Below are positions 56,111 to 64,000 of a stretch of 64,000 nt of DNA, one piece after another. The DNA lies in NCBI GenBank assembly GCA_030388825.1, contig CP128835.1:3776001-3840000 (forward strand), in the 5' to 3' direction. Made by a program: the position numbers and the translations under genes. Position 1 is the stretch's first letter, and every line of letters starts with the position of its first letter. The stretch comes from Rossellomorea sp. AcN35-11. GTDB lineage: Bacteria > Bacillota > Bacilli > Bacillales > Bacillaceae_B. The notes under the pieces are model-generated. The model was not told where the DNA came from and did not search any database. It was given only the letters and a program-made list of their open reading frames with translations.

Positions 56111-56147
56111 AAAAAAACAGATCCGCTGGGATCCCGGATCTGTTTGA
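56111..56147 (-). terminator. Terminator after the tiny-protein cluster
   Basis: AACAGATCCG and CGGATCTGTT pair around an eight-base loop; on the minus strand it is followed by T-rich sequence. Confidence 0.75.
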
Positions 56148-56162
56148 TCATCTATGATTACA

Positions 56163-56249
56163 TTAGCAAACGTATGCTGCACCAATGATGATTAACAAAA
56201 TGAATAGAACTACGATTAACGCAAATCCTCCGCCGTAAGCACCTGACAT
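56163..56249 (-). CDS. Tiny one-helix protein, YjcZ family, copy 1
   Basis: A 28-residue protein: MSGAYGGGFALIVVLFILL at the N-terminus, then IIIGAAYVC. This is the YjcZ/sporulation tiny membrane-protein family (Gly-rich start, one hydrophobic helix). The ATG follows GAAAGGAGGAAGCGCAG. Members are made in the developing spore or mother cell in Bacillus; the exact role is unknown. Confidence 0.85.
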   Translation of the reverse strand: MSGAYGGGFALIVVLFILLIIIGAAYVC

Positions 56250-56374
56250 CTGCGCTTCCTCCTTTCATGTATAAAAAGCCACCTGGATATGAATATAGCA
56301 AAAGGGGCCGCCTTCCTTAAGGTATTGCCCCCTCCACAGTCATTATCCGATAACTTTAAACCCCGAGGCTAAAA

Positions 56375-56458
56375 TTATAGCCATGCTGCACCCACAATGA
56401 TTAACAGGATGAACAGTACTACGATTAACGCGAATCCTCCGCCGTATGCATTACCCAT
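56375..56458 (-). CDS. Tiny one-helix protein, YjcZ family, copy 2
   Basis: A 27-residue paralogue, MGNAYGGGFALIVVLFILL then IIVGAAWL, differing from copy 1 in its start and last residues. The ATG follows CAAAGGAGGTGGGAAGTT. Upstream AATAAGATA weakly resembles a sigma-K -10 element. Confidence 0.85.
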   Translation of the reverse strand: MGNAYGGGFALIVVLFILLIIVGAAWL

Positions 56459-56543
56459 AACTTCCCACCTCCTTTGAAGCGCTAATTTATCTTATTCAAG
56501 TTAGCTGCCATTTGTTTAGGCTAATATCAATTTTCTGAATTTT

Positions 56544-56630
56544 TTAGTAAAGATATGCGGCACCAACGATGATTAATAAGATGAACAGCACTACGATTAA
56601 CGCGAATCCGGAATTGTATCCACAGCTCAT
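56544..56630 (-). CDS. Tiny one-helix protein, YjcZ family, copy 3
   Basis: A 28-residue paralogue, MSCGYNSGFALIVVLFILL then IIVGAAYLY, with a Cys near the N-terminus in place of the GGG run. The ATG follows AAAAGGAGGTAATAAAT, a strong site. The promoter region fits sigma-K. Confidence 0.85.
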   Translation of the reverse strand: MSCGYNSGFALIVVLFILLIIVGAAYLY

Positions 56631-56660
56631 ATTTATTACCTCCTTTTCTCTCTTCGCTTT

Positions 56661-56688
56661 TATCATATGAAGGAACCTAGGAAATGGG
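56661..56688 (-). promoter_or_regulatory. Possible sigma-K promoter upstream of YjcZ-type copy 3
   Basis: On the minus strand ACCC and CATATGATA (consensus CATANNNTA) are 16 bases apart, about 30 bases before the ATG. Two short matches only. Confidence 0.35.
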
Positions 56689-56817
56689 TGTGTAAAACGC
56701 CTATTTTTCTTAAGATTCACTTGGAAAATATTTTTTTTAATGGAAGAAGTGTGTTATAGTATGATTTGTAGAATTTTGACAAGCCATCTAACGAATATAT
56801 TGTAGGAGTTGGTCACC

Positions 56818-57774
56818 ATGAAAAAATGGATCATTTCAGTTTCTTTGGCTGCAGGAGTCGCAGGCCTTGCAGGATGCAGCGGAGACGGTGCTGAAGGAAA
56901 TAGTGACGTTGTTGCAACAACGAAAGCTGGAGACGTAACAAAAGAGGAATTATACAAATCAATGAAGCAGAAGTTCACTCCACAAATGGAGCAAGCCCTT
57001 CAGGAACTGGTTTACACGAAGGTCCTTGAAGAGAAGTATGATGTGTCAGAAGAGGAAGTTGAGGAAAAGCTGAATGAAGCAAAAGATCAATTGGGCCCTC
57101 AGTTTGATATGTTCTTACAACAATATAACCTTGATGAAAAATCGTTTAAAGAATACTTAAAGCTTCAGTTATTACAAGAGAAGGCGACGATTTCCGATGT
57201 AAAAGTGACTGAAGAGGAAGTCAAGGAATATTACGAGACATGGAAACCTGACATTCAAGTTCGTCACATTCTTGTGGACGATGAGAAAACAGCTAAAGAA
57301 GTGAAGCAAAAATTAGCTGACGGCGGTAAGTTTGAAGAGCTTGCAAAAGAATACTCCAAGGATCCAGGTTCTGCCGAAAATGGGGGAAGCTTGGGCTGGG
57401 TAGACAATGCAGGCCGCCAAAACTTCGTACCTGAATTCTCCAAGGCACTGGATACATTAGAAAAAGGCAACGTGAGTGAACCTGTCAAAACAGAATATGG
57501 CTATCACATCATTGAAGTGACAGATAAGAAAGAAAAGAAATCCCTTGATGAGATGAAAAAGGAAATTGAAACAGAATTGAAGCTTTCAAAAGTGGATCCT
57601 CAAAAAATTCAGGAAGCCATGAAAGCTGAAATCGAAAAAGCTGACTTAAACATTAAAGATGAAGATCTAAAAAAAGCATTTGACCAGGTTCTGAATCCTC
57701 CAGCTGCACCTGAGGGCGGAGAAGCTCCCGCTGCACCTGAAGGAGACGAAGCACCGGCAGCAGATCAAGAATAA
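56818..57774 (+). CDS. prsA: Foldase lipoprotein PrsA (peptidyl-prolyl isomerase)
   Basis: A membrane-anchored foldase on the outer face that helps secreted proteins and penicillin-binding proteins fold. The 318-residue product has a signal peptide with lipobox LAGC (Cys20), an N-terminal SurA-like helical region, and a parvulin domain at about 145-235 (IQVRHILVDDEKTAKEV, YSKDPGSAENGGSLGWV, FVPEFSKALDTLEKG, EYGYHIIEVTDKKEK). The tail is Pro/Ala/Glu-rich (PAAPEGGEAPAAPEGDEAP). The ATG at 56818 follows TAGGAGTTGGTCACC. A strong terminator follows. Confidence 0.93.
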   Translation: MKKWIISVSLAAGVAGLAGCSGDGAEGNSDVVATTKAGDVTKEELYKSMKQKFTPQMEQALQELVYTKVLEEKYDVSEEEVEEKLNEAKDQLGPQFDMFLQQYNLDEKSFKEYLKLQLLQEKATISDVKVTEEEVKEYYETWKPDIQVRHILVDDEKTAKEVKQKLADGGKFEELAKEYSKDPGSAENGGSLGWVDNAGRQNFVPEFSKALDTLEKGNVSEPVKTEYGYHIIEVTDKKEKKSLDEMKKEIETELKLSKVDPQKIQEAMKAEIEKADLNIKDEDLKKAFDQVLNPPAAPEGGEAPAAPEGDEAPAADQE

Positions 57775-57781
57775 GATAACC

Positions 57782-57819
57782 AAAAGGACTGGCGGCTCTA
57801 TAAGCCGCCAGTCCTTTTA
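57782..57819 (+). terminator. Terminator of prsA
   Basis: AAAAGGACTGGCGGCT and AGCCGCCAGTCCTTTT form a perfect 16-base stem with a five-base loop. Confidence 0.9.
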
Positions 57820-57832
57820 GTATTCCCCATCA

Positions 57833-58012
57833 TCATGTCGTCAATTGACGTCTGCGCTCCTTTTCCTCTTTCATCCGTTGAATATAAACTTCTCCTTCTT
57901 TCTCAATCCACTCATCTTCCATATTCTTTTCTTCTTTAGCTGATTTAATCGTCATAAAGGCACTCCCGAATATCCCTGCTACAACCAAATACATCCAAAT
58001 AGGCAGTGTCAT
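57833..58012 (-). CDS. yhaL: YhaL-family sporulation protein
   Basis: A 59-residue protein with one N-terminal helix (TLPIWMYLVVAGIFGSAFM) and an acidic/basic charged tail (KEGEVYIQRMKEEKERRRQL) that matches YhaL of B. subtilis, next to prsA. The ATG at 58012 follows AAGGAGTTGAAGCAA; a TTG at 58021 overlaps the site. Function unknown. Confidence 0.75.
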   Translation of the reverse strand: MTLPIWMYLVVAGIFGSAFMTIKSAKEEKNMEDEWIEKEGEVYIQRMKEEKERRRQLTT

Positions 58013-58104
58013 TTGCTTCAACTCCTTATAGGTTTGTCCTCTTGATTAACACTATATGAAAGGAAGCGGTAAATCATACTTACTTTATACTCCGTTCTAC
58101 TTAA

Positions 58105-58132
58105 AAAAGCCCCGGTTCACACCGTGGGCTTA
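58105..58132 (-). terminator. Terminator of yhaM
   Basis: On the minus strand AAGCCCACGGT pairs with ACCGGGGCTT (one bulge) and is followed by six T. Confidence 0.8.
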
Positions 58133-58138
58133 CTCTGA

Positions 58139-59080
58139 TTATTTATGAAAAGTAGGTTTATAGAAGGAACGATTATCAAGAGCAAATACTCTTTCTGTGT
58201 ACTCCCCTGGTTTCACCCGTTCCAGTGCACGGTCAAGCATATTCATCTTTGCATCCACATTATCGATATAATGCAGAATTTCAGCTTCACGAATGAGTGG
58301 AGGTTTAGGGCTGCCCCACTCGGCTTTACCATGATGACTCAATACAAGATGTTGAAGGATCATGACTTCTTCTCCTTCGATTCCCAGTTCATCGGCAGCT
58401 TTTCCTATCTCATTCACCATAATGGAGATATGGCCGATCAGATTTCCTTCTATCGTATACGTTGTCGAGGTTGGACCTGAAAGTTCAATGACCTTACCCA
58501 GGTCATGAAGGATCACCCCCGCGTATAACAAGTCGGAATCAAGGGAAGGGTAAAGTGCTGCAATCGCTTTTGAAAGATCCAGCATCGATACGACGTGATA
58601 GGCAAGACCTGATACGAATTCGTGATGGTTCTTAGTCGCAGCCGGATATTCCAGAAATGGCTTTTGATATTTTTTAAGCAGGTGCCTTGTGATGCGTTGA
58701 ATATTGGGATTTCTCATTTCAAAGATGTACTGGGTAATTTTACTTGTCATTTCATCAATGCTCACAGGCGCCGTCTCCAGGAAGTCTGAAATGGCATAGC
58801 CATCAGCTGATGAAGCCGGTCGAATCTGCTTGATTTTGAGCTGATTCTTCCCGCGGTAACTATGTATGTCCCCGACAACCTTTACGATAGTTTCAGGCTG
58901 ATAGGCCTTTTCATCCTGCTCTGAAGCATCCCAGAGCTTCGCTTCCATGTCTCCGCTCTTATCCTGCAGAATCAGGGTTAAAAACGGCTTTCCTGTATTT
59001 GTCGTGCCTTTGGTCATTTGTTTAATTAATAATGGCAAGTCAATGGTTTCTCCGACATTAAAATGGGTGATTCCTGACAT
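58139..59080 (-). CDS. yhaM: 3'-5' exoribonuclease YhaM
   Basis: A 313-residue RNase that trims RNA ends. The N-terminal OB domain lies at about residues 1-90 ([19 protein letters not shown]) and the C-terminal HD domain has [14 protein letters not shown] (HD), [12 protein letters not shown] and [12 protein letters not shown]. Length is normal for YhaM. The ATG at 59080 follows GGAGGAGAAGAG; an earlier in-frame start at 59098 lies in front of the site. In B. subtilis yhaN-yhaO adjoin yhaM; here an MFS gene is in between. Confidence 0.93.
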   Translation of the reverse strand: MSGITHFNVGETIDLPLLIKQMTKGTTNTGKPFLTLILQDKSGDMEAKLWDASEQDEKAYQPETIVKVVGDIHSYRGKNQLKIKQIRPASSADGYAISDFLETAPVSIDEMTSKITQYIFEMRNPNIQRITRHLLKKYQKPFLEYPAATKNHHEFVSGLAYHVVSMLDLSKAIAALYPSLDSDLLYAGVILHDLGKVIELSGPTSTTYTIEGNLIGHISIMVNEIGKAADELGIEGEEVMILQHLVLSHHGKAEWGSPKPPLIREAEILHYIDNVDAKMNMLDRALERVKPGEYTERVFALDNRSFYKPTFHK

Positions 59081-59203
59081 CTCTTCTCCTCCGTCCAACT
59101 ATATTATTAGTTACAGTATATCATATTTCCATAGATTACATGGTTGGAAAGGGCTGGGACGACGGGTTTGAATCATTGCCATCCTTGATTTCCCCTCAAG
59201 GAA

Positions 59204-59232
59204 AAACCGTCTTCTTACAGAAGACGGTCCCC
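59204..59232 (-). terminator. Terminator of the MFS gene
   Basis: ACCGTCTTCT and AGAAGACGGT pair around four bases; on the minus strand T5 follows. Confidence 0.85.
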
Positions 59233-59235
59233 CCT

Positions 59236-60441
59236 TTAATTCACTAACGCCCTTTTTTGTTTCTTGCTGATCCATACTTTTGTTGCTACCAGTCCAACGA
59301 GCATAATGAATGCCCCGAAGAAGTATGGGATATGAATATTCCATTCAAATAAGGTACCCGCCAATAATGGCCCAGCGACATTACCGAGACTTAGAAATGA
59401 GTTATTAAGCCCCATTACAGTGCCTTGTCGCTCACCCGCCAATTTTGAAATAAGAGAGTTCAAGGATGGACGAAGCATGGAATTCCCCACGAAGAATACA
59501 GCAGTTGTGATCAAGACACCCACAAAGTCGGTTGCAAATGTCATGATGACAAATCCCAGGGCACTGAGAAGCAGTGAGCCTGTTACGACTTTTTCCTCCC
59601 CAAACTTTTTCGTTGCCTTTCCCACACCAACACCTTGAACTACGGTACCGATGGTTCCAATGATCAGGATGATGATGCCGACCTGCTGGGGACCATATCC
59701 GTATCTCTCCAGGGCATAATAGCTGAAAATCGATTGGAAATTCGCCAAACCGAAACTCATGATGAAGACAAGTATCAGCAGAAATCCGACTGGGCTCATA
59801 ACCGCATTCTTCATGACAACAAAGCGATTCTCGCGTTTTTGATCAGGATCAAAGGTTCTATTTTCCTTTGGATAGGATTCAGGTAAGATGATGACGGAAA
59901 CGATTGCAGCGATGGAAGCGGCAATCCCGGCAAAGATGAATGGATAGGAGAGATTGATTTCAGCCAGCCACCCTCCGATCCCCGGACCAATGACAATTCC
60001 AAGGCCCATGGCAGCGCCAAGGATCCCCATCCCTTGGCCACGATTGTCTTCATCCGTTACATCCGATACATACGCCATTGCGGTAGGCATTAATGCTGAG
60101 CCGAAAATGCCTGCGAGGATCCTGGATAAAAAAAGCATCCACAACCCTACTGCGAAGGCGAAAATGAACTCAGCTACAGCAAATCCTATCAGTCCGATCG
60201 TGATCAACGGTTTCCTTCCGATCCGATCGGATAAGCGCCCCCAAATGGGGGCAAATAAAAACTGCATGAATGCAAACACGGCGACCAGTGCTCCCAGTGT
60301 TTGGGCATTGGCATTGAATTTTTCTACATAGAACGGAAGGATGGGTATGACAAGGCCTATTCCAACCATGACAATAAATAAGTTAAAGCTCAGTAGTGCA
60401 AGTGGTCCCCTATTGCGTTTCCACCCTTTTGTTTTTTTCAT
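59236..60441 (-). CDS. MFS multidrug exporter (Bmr/NorA/TetA type)
   Basis: A 401-residue drug:H+ antiporter-like protein with twelve helices. Motif A is WGRLSDRIGRKPLI after helix 2, motif B is RILAGIFGSALMPTAMAY with the Arg in helix 4, and motif C is MGLGIVIGPGIGGWL in helix 5, which together define the DHA1 exporters. Substrate cannot be told; norfloxacin-type Bmr/NorA proteins share these motifs. The ATG follows AAAGGAACACATCAC. It separates yhaM from yhaN, unlike B. subtilis, so it looks like a lineage insertion into a conserved block. Confidence 0.85.
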   Translation of the reverse strand: MKKTKGWKRNRGPLALLSFNLFIVMVGIGLVIPILPFYVEKFNANAQTLGALVAVFAFMQFLFAPIWGRLSDRIGRKPLITIGLIGFAVAEFIFAFAVGLWMLFLSRILAGIFGSALMPTAMAYVSDVTDEDNRGQGMGILGAAMGLGIVIGPGIGGWLAEINLSYPFIFAGIAASIAAIVSVIILPESYPKENRTFDPDQKRENRFVVMKNAVMSPVGFLLILVFIMSFGLANFQSIFSYYALERYGYGPQQVGIIILIIGTIGTVVQGVGVGKATKKFGEEKVVTGSLLLSALGFVIMTFATDFVGVLITTAVFFVGNSMLRPSLNSLISKLAGERQGTVMGLNNSFLSLGNVAGPLLAGTLFEWNIHIPYFFGAFIMLVGLVATKVWISKKQKRALVN

Positions 60442-60583
60442 GTGATGTGTTCCTTCTTTCTTACACTCATTTCATTTCCATGCTTTTCTATTTAGAGGCA
60501 GCAGGCAAGACCCTTTAAACAGACTCCATGTAGTATTGTAACGAATTCAGGGGATTATTGCTAATTCTAGTTATGAAACAAAC

Positions 60584-63559
60584 TCAGGAAGTGCGCATCG
60601 AAACTTCATCATGTCTCTTCAATACAATCACCTCTTCATCATGGAAAGCATCTTTTATATGGGGGTGACATGTAAAGAATAGTATCTGATGGTTGATGGA
60701 CATTTTCCTCAGCAGCTTCAAAAATGCAGTGGTTCTCTCCCTGTCAAAGTTGACGACACCATCATCAATAAGGATGGGTAGAGGATACTTATCACGGAAC
60801 GATTGAATGAGGGCAAAACGCAGTGCAATATACAGCTGTTCTTTCGTTCCTTGACTAAGTTCGACTGCGTTGAATACCTCTCCATTATCCGTCTTCACTT
60901 TGATCATTTCATCTTCCTGCAGAAGAATGCGATGATAGTGATTCTCTGTCAGCTCTCTGAATATTTCTTCTGCGAGCCTCATCACCTCAGGCATTTTGGT
61001 TTTTTGGTAGAGGTCGATGGTTTTACTTAATGATACTTGGGCCAATGTATATTTGGACCATTCATAGGCCAGTTCTTGAAGCTCGGCCTTCTTTCCATGA
61101 AACTCCTGGAGGATACTGGAGTAACTCTTCCCTTCCTCGAGCACTTTTCTTTCATATGATATGGATGCAAGCTCTTTTTGACGGGTGGATAGCTCAGCGG
61201 TTAGCCCGTCGATTTTTTCTGACACCTGCTTTACTTTCCTCCTGCTCTCTTCCAAAGAGTCGAATTCCTTAAACGTATCTAGGGTCCGCTTCGTCAGCCT
61301 TGTTTTCAAGCCACTGTATTCGGCAGCTAAGTCGCTTCTTTCTTCCGCTTGTAAGGCTTTTTGACGAAATTCATCTTCTTTCTCACAGCCTGCGGATTCC
61401 ATAAGGGCTTGTAGGTCGTCACGTACCTTTTCTCTTTCAATGGACAGCTTGTTTATTTCAAACGACAGAGGCTCAAGTTCAGATTGAGCGCTGCTGATGA
61501 TCATTTGTCTCTTCTCTAGTTCCTGCATGATCCCCTTTAGTCTAACCAGCGCATCCTCCACAGTCGTAAACGTTAGAGAATGACGGTGGAACCATGATTG
61601 GCAATCTTCACGATACTCTTTCATTTTATCGAACAGAGAGGCTTGTTCCTCTTCTAATTGGATAGAACGTTCAAAGGCAGTGACCGCTTCTTTCATTTTG
61701 ACATGGGCATCCGGAAGCCACTTCCAGTGAAAATCATTAGGTAAACTAAGCTCCGATCTCAAGTGAGATAATCTTTCCTCACTCAAGATCATTTCTCGCT
61801 CCATCCTATTCTGCTTTCCCTTGACCTTCTCAAGCTTCAGCTGTTGCTCCTCTAAAGATAGAATTCGCTGCTTCCACTCATGCCTTAATTCCATTTGCGT
61901 CTTTAAGTTCTCCTCATCCTTCTCTATAGACTGAACGTCCATTTGCCCTTCCGGCTTTAGTTCTTCAGCCCTTGATTTGATTTCCTGAAGCATGCTGAAT
62001 TCTTCATGTAAATGTCCCTTTGCCTGAATCAGCAATGTCCCCACCACAATGAGGATCATGAGGCTGATCCCGGAAAACAGCCAATTTCCCGATACGACAG
62101 CCCATATAGAGAGCCCCGACAGGAGCAGAAGTGACACAGACATGGCAAGGAGCTGTCGAGAGAAAGACGCCTTCTTCCTGATGAAGCGCTCTTCACCCCG
62201 TTTCACCTGAAGGTTCACCCAGTCTGCCTGATCACGTGAAGCCAGCTTGGATGACTTGGCCTTCACAGATCTTTGTAATTGCTGATACTCATCCTCTTCC
62301 ATCAGCCTTTCTTCTAATCGGTCACACTTGCTTTCAATGAGGTAGAGCTCTTCTTTCGCTTCCTCATATAGATTTTGCAAGCTTTCCCTTTCATGAAGAA
62401 GCTTTGAGTGCTTGTCAAGTGCTTGTTGAATGTTGTCAGACATCATCATGCTTGTATCAAGTTTTGGCACGTCTGTAAAATCTACTGTGAGTCCCAATTC
62501 ACGGATCGTACCGTTGATCTTATTGCGCACAGCTTTCAATTCACTATCCCGCTCACTGCTCTCTTCTTTCCATTTTAAATAAAAGGACTGATGAGACAAG
62601 ATCTTCTCTAAGAATGGAATGTCTTCCCTTAAAGTCTTATCTATTTCTGCCGACTCTATTTTCTTTTGGAGATTCCCCAGCTTCTCCTTCAGTGTTTCAA
62701 GGTAGGCTGATACTTGTCTTTCTTCGGTTTTAAGCTCATTAAAATGCTCTAAACCTCTTGGCGGAAACACCACTTCTTCCAATTGCAACATCCGCTGTTC
62801 CATACGTGCGAAGCCGTTGAGAGTATTCCAGTTTTCATTAACTGAAACCAGGTTCTCTCTCTCTTCGCGAAGGGAGGCCGTCTCTTCCTCCATAGAAGAA
62901 ATCTGTTCTTTTAATGCTTGCTGCTTCTCTATCAGCAGGCTGAATCGTTCGTTTTTTTCTTTTCCCTCCCTTACCTGCTTCTCCAAGGATTTCAATTCAG
63001 TCAGGACTGTATTGATCATCGGTTTCCTTCCAGATTTTTTAAACAGCCGCTCACGTTCTTTTTGCCAATCCTGATCCATTTGTAAAAGGAGGTCCGTCCC
63101 TGTAGAGCCTGCGGAGAAAAGGTAGCGGTTCAGATCTTCTTTTTTCAGGCGCTGGATGTTTTGAAGTCCTTCGAGGTTGAATGAAAATATGTTTTGGTAG
63201 GTTGTCCTGTCAAGGTTCCCAAGCAACTGTCGAAGGGCTTCTTCCCCTTCCACCCTTCCATCTTCGAATTGGACGGTTACGTCACCTGACGCTTTGCCTT
63301 TAATCCGCTCGATTTGAACGAGCCCATAATTGTCCATTTCACATATGACTTTACCACCGTATTCCCCAGAGAACTTCGGTTCGTATCTCAACAGGGAATG
63401 CTGTTTAGTCGGAAAACCGAATAAAATGCTATGAATAAAGGACATAATGGTCGACTTACCAGCTTCATTTTCTCCAAAAAACAACTGAAGGTCTGAAAGT
63501 TTGTACTGTTTATTGATTATTTTTCCGTATCCATAAATATGAAGTTCAAGCAGTTTCAT
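60584..63559 (-). CDS. yhaN: SbcC-like coiled-coil ATPase YhaN (SbcE)
   Basis: A 991-residue SMC/Rad50-type ATPase. Walker A is GENEAGKST at residues 29-37, the ABC signature is VELSQGTKEQLYIALRFAL and Walker B lies in LPILIDDGVVNFD near the C-terminus. Two long coiled coils flank a hydrophobic hairpin at about residues 470-510 (LLAMSVSLLLLSGLSIWAVV then SLMILIVVGTLLI), unusual for Rad50 relatives but characteristic of YhaN. With YhaO (an SbcD-like nuclease) it acts in DNA end processing. The ATG at 63559 lies eight bases after GGAGG; upstream GTG and ATG codons are in the site. YhaO ends just upstream (stop at 63577), so translation is probably coupled. Confidence 0.9.
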   Translation of the reverse strand: MKLLELHIYGYGKIINKQYKLSDLQLFFGENEAGKSTIMSFIHSILFGFPTKQHSLLRYEPKFSGEYGGKVICEMDNYGLVQIERIKGKASGDVTVQFEDGRVEGEEALRQLLGNLDRTTYQNIFSFNLEGLQNIQRLKKEDLNRYLFSAGSTGTDLLLQMDQDWQKERERLFKKSGRKPMINTVLTELKSLEKQVREGKEKNERFSLLIEKQQALKEQISSMEEETASLREERENLVSVNENWNTLNGFARMEQRMLQLEEVVFPPRGLEHFNELKTEERQVSAYLETLKEKLGNLQKKIESAEIDKTLREDIPFLEKILSHQSFYLKWKEESSERDSELKAVRNKINGTIRELGLTVDFTDVPKLDTSMMMSDNIQQALDKHSKLLHERESLQNLYEEAKEELYLIESKCDRLEERLMEEDEYQQLQRSVKAKSSKLASRDQADWVNLQVKRGEERFIRKKASFSRQLLAMSVSLLLLSGLSIWAVVSGNWLFSGISLMILIVVGTLLIQAKGHLHEEFSMLQEIKSRAEELKPEGQMDVQSIEKDEENLKTQMELRHEWKQRILSLEEQQLKLEKVKGKQNRMEREMILSEERLSHLRSELSLPNDFHWKWLPDAHVKMKEAVTAFERSIQLEEEQASLFDKMKEYREDCQSWFHRHSLTFTTVEDALVRLKGIMQELEKRQMIISSAQSELEPLSFEINKLSIEREKVRDDLQALMESAGCEKEDEFRQKALQAEERSDLAAEYSGLKTRLTKRTLDTFKEFDSLEESRRKVKQVSEKIDGLTAELSTRQKELASISYERKVLEEGKSYSSILQEFHGKKAELQELAYEWSKYTLAQVSLSKTIDLYQKTKMPEVMRLAEEIFRELTENHYHRILLQEDEMIKVKTDNGEVFNAVELSQGTKEQLYIALRFALIQSFRDKYPLPILIDDGVVNFDRERTTAFLKLLRKMSINHQILFFTCHPHIKDAFHDEEVIVLKRHDEVSMRTS

Positions 63560-63576
63560 CTTCATCACCTCCCCGT

Positions 63577-64000
63577 TCAGCTTTTATTTTGTATCAGTTG
63601 CTTTGTTTCTTCCATTAAAATTACCCTGTCGTCTTCCTCTATGCGTTCCAGGAACCGGTATATAGAAGAGTGTTCATACAGCTCTGCAAGGGCTTCTTTC
63701 CACTCTTCTTCAGTCATGTTAACCAAAGTGGACATCACTTCCAGCTTAAACGGATCCTGTTCCTTTTCCCGTGTCGATTGTGATGGACTCCACTTTATTG
63801 AATGAACCCACTTCATCCCCGCTTGAGTCTCATATTCTGACTGCAAGGCTTCCAACAGGTCACCATTTTCTATTTTCCCCTTCATATTGTGAGGAAGCGA
63901 CCCATCATCGGTCAGGACAATTTCGATGAACATGTCCCCTTTCAAGGATTCAAGAGCATTCTGTATACGCTGATAGACTTCTCCAAAACGGAGGACACCC
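63577..64000 (-). CDS. yhaO: DNA repair exonuclease YhaO (3' part; runs off the right edge)
   Basis: The C-terminal 140 residues of YhaO, an SbcD/Mre11-like metallophosphoesterase that partners YhaN. The visible part, reading GVLRFGEVYQRIQ to a basic tail, contains no catalytic metal ligands, which would be to the right of the window. The open frame reaches the window end without a stop. Identification rests on gene order (directly before yhaN) and moderate similarity to the YhaO C-terminal domain. Confidence 0.8.
   Translation of the reverse strand, partial: GVLRFGEVYQRIQNALESLKGDMFIEIVLTDDGSLPHNMKGKIENGDLLEALQSEYETQAGMKWVHSIKWSPSQSTREKEQDPFKLEVMSTLVNMTEEEWKEALAELYEHSSIYRFLERIEEDDRVILMEETKQLIQNKS

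Overview
The window looks like a low-to-mid-GC Gram-positive chromosome from the Bacillaceae. Gene order follows the Bacillus subtilis addB / yhj-comK / yhf / hemEHY-yhg / ecs-hit-trpP-hpr / prsA-yhaM-yhaN neighbourhoods, in blocks that are rearranged and interspersed with genes not found there in B. subtilis. Ribosome binding sites are strong GGAGG types and TTG starts are frequent. A marine or soil Bacillus relative such as Rossellomorea is plausible, but the sequence alone does not settle the species.

Layout. 1-6.1 kb: 5' part of addB (recombination), an MFS exporter, a nested-repeat intergenic region, a GNAT acetyltransferase and a frame-broken secreted nuclease. 6.2-10.1 kb: a thiolase / SDR reductase pair and an HD-GYP c-di-GMP phosphodiesterase. 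10.1-18.1 kb: sipV-yhjE, a YuxL-type S9 peptidase, yhjD, comK with yhzC, a DUF421 membrane protein and the M48 protease yhfN. 18.3-21.3 kb: azlCD with a divergent XRE-cupin regulator and a YeeE/YedE sulfur transporter. 21.4-23.1 kb: two MITE-like repeats flanking a nucleotidyltransferase. 23.1-25.8 kb: enoyl-CoA hydratase and lcfB, the latter with a FadR-type operator. 25.8-34.3 kb: a large secreted M14 peptidase, lplJ-yhfI, tiny yhfH, a two-domain YtkA-like lipoprotein and yhgE-yhgD. 34.5-40.4 kb: a LysM/GH18 hydrolase, hemEHY and hmoB, i.e. heme synthesis beside heme degradation. 40.6-47.9 kb: an isochorismatase-like hydrolase, liaFSR, a permease, a PAP2 phosphatase, an M20 amidohydrolase and a DoxX protein. 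48-55.7 kb: ecsABC, an unusual repeat array, hit, trpP with a TRAP-type leader, hpr/scoC, yhaI, yhaJ and small membrane proteins. 55.7-64 kb: three tandem hairpin repeats, three tiny one-helix YjcZ-type proteins, prsA, yhaL, yhaM, an MFS exporter, yhaN and the 3' end of yhaO.

The genes are mostly chromosomal core: DNA repair (addB, yhaN/yhaO), protein secretion and folding (sipV, prsA, ecs), post-exponential control (hpr, comK), cell-envelope stress (liaFSR), fatty-acid degradation and heme metabolism. No rRNA, tRNA, CRISPR array, phage or complete insertion sequence was seen.

Two things stand out. First, nine genes carry thirteen single-base frameshifts, most of them one extra base in a homopolymer; several are genes normally kept intact (hemY, liaS, hmoB), so base-calling error is the leading explanation. 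Second, the roughly 590-base gap between ecsA and hit holds an imperfect 132-base tandem repeat whose only strictly conserved parts are two alternating purine-rich motifs spaced about 66 bases apart.
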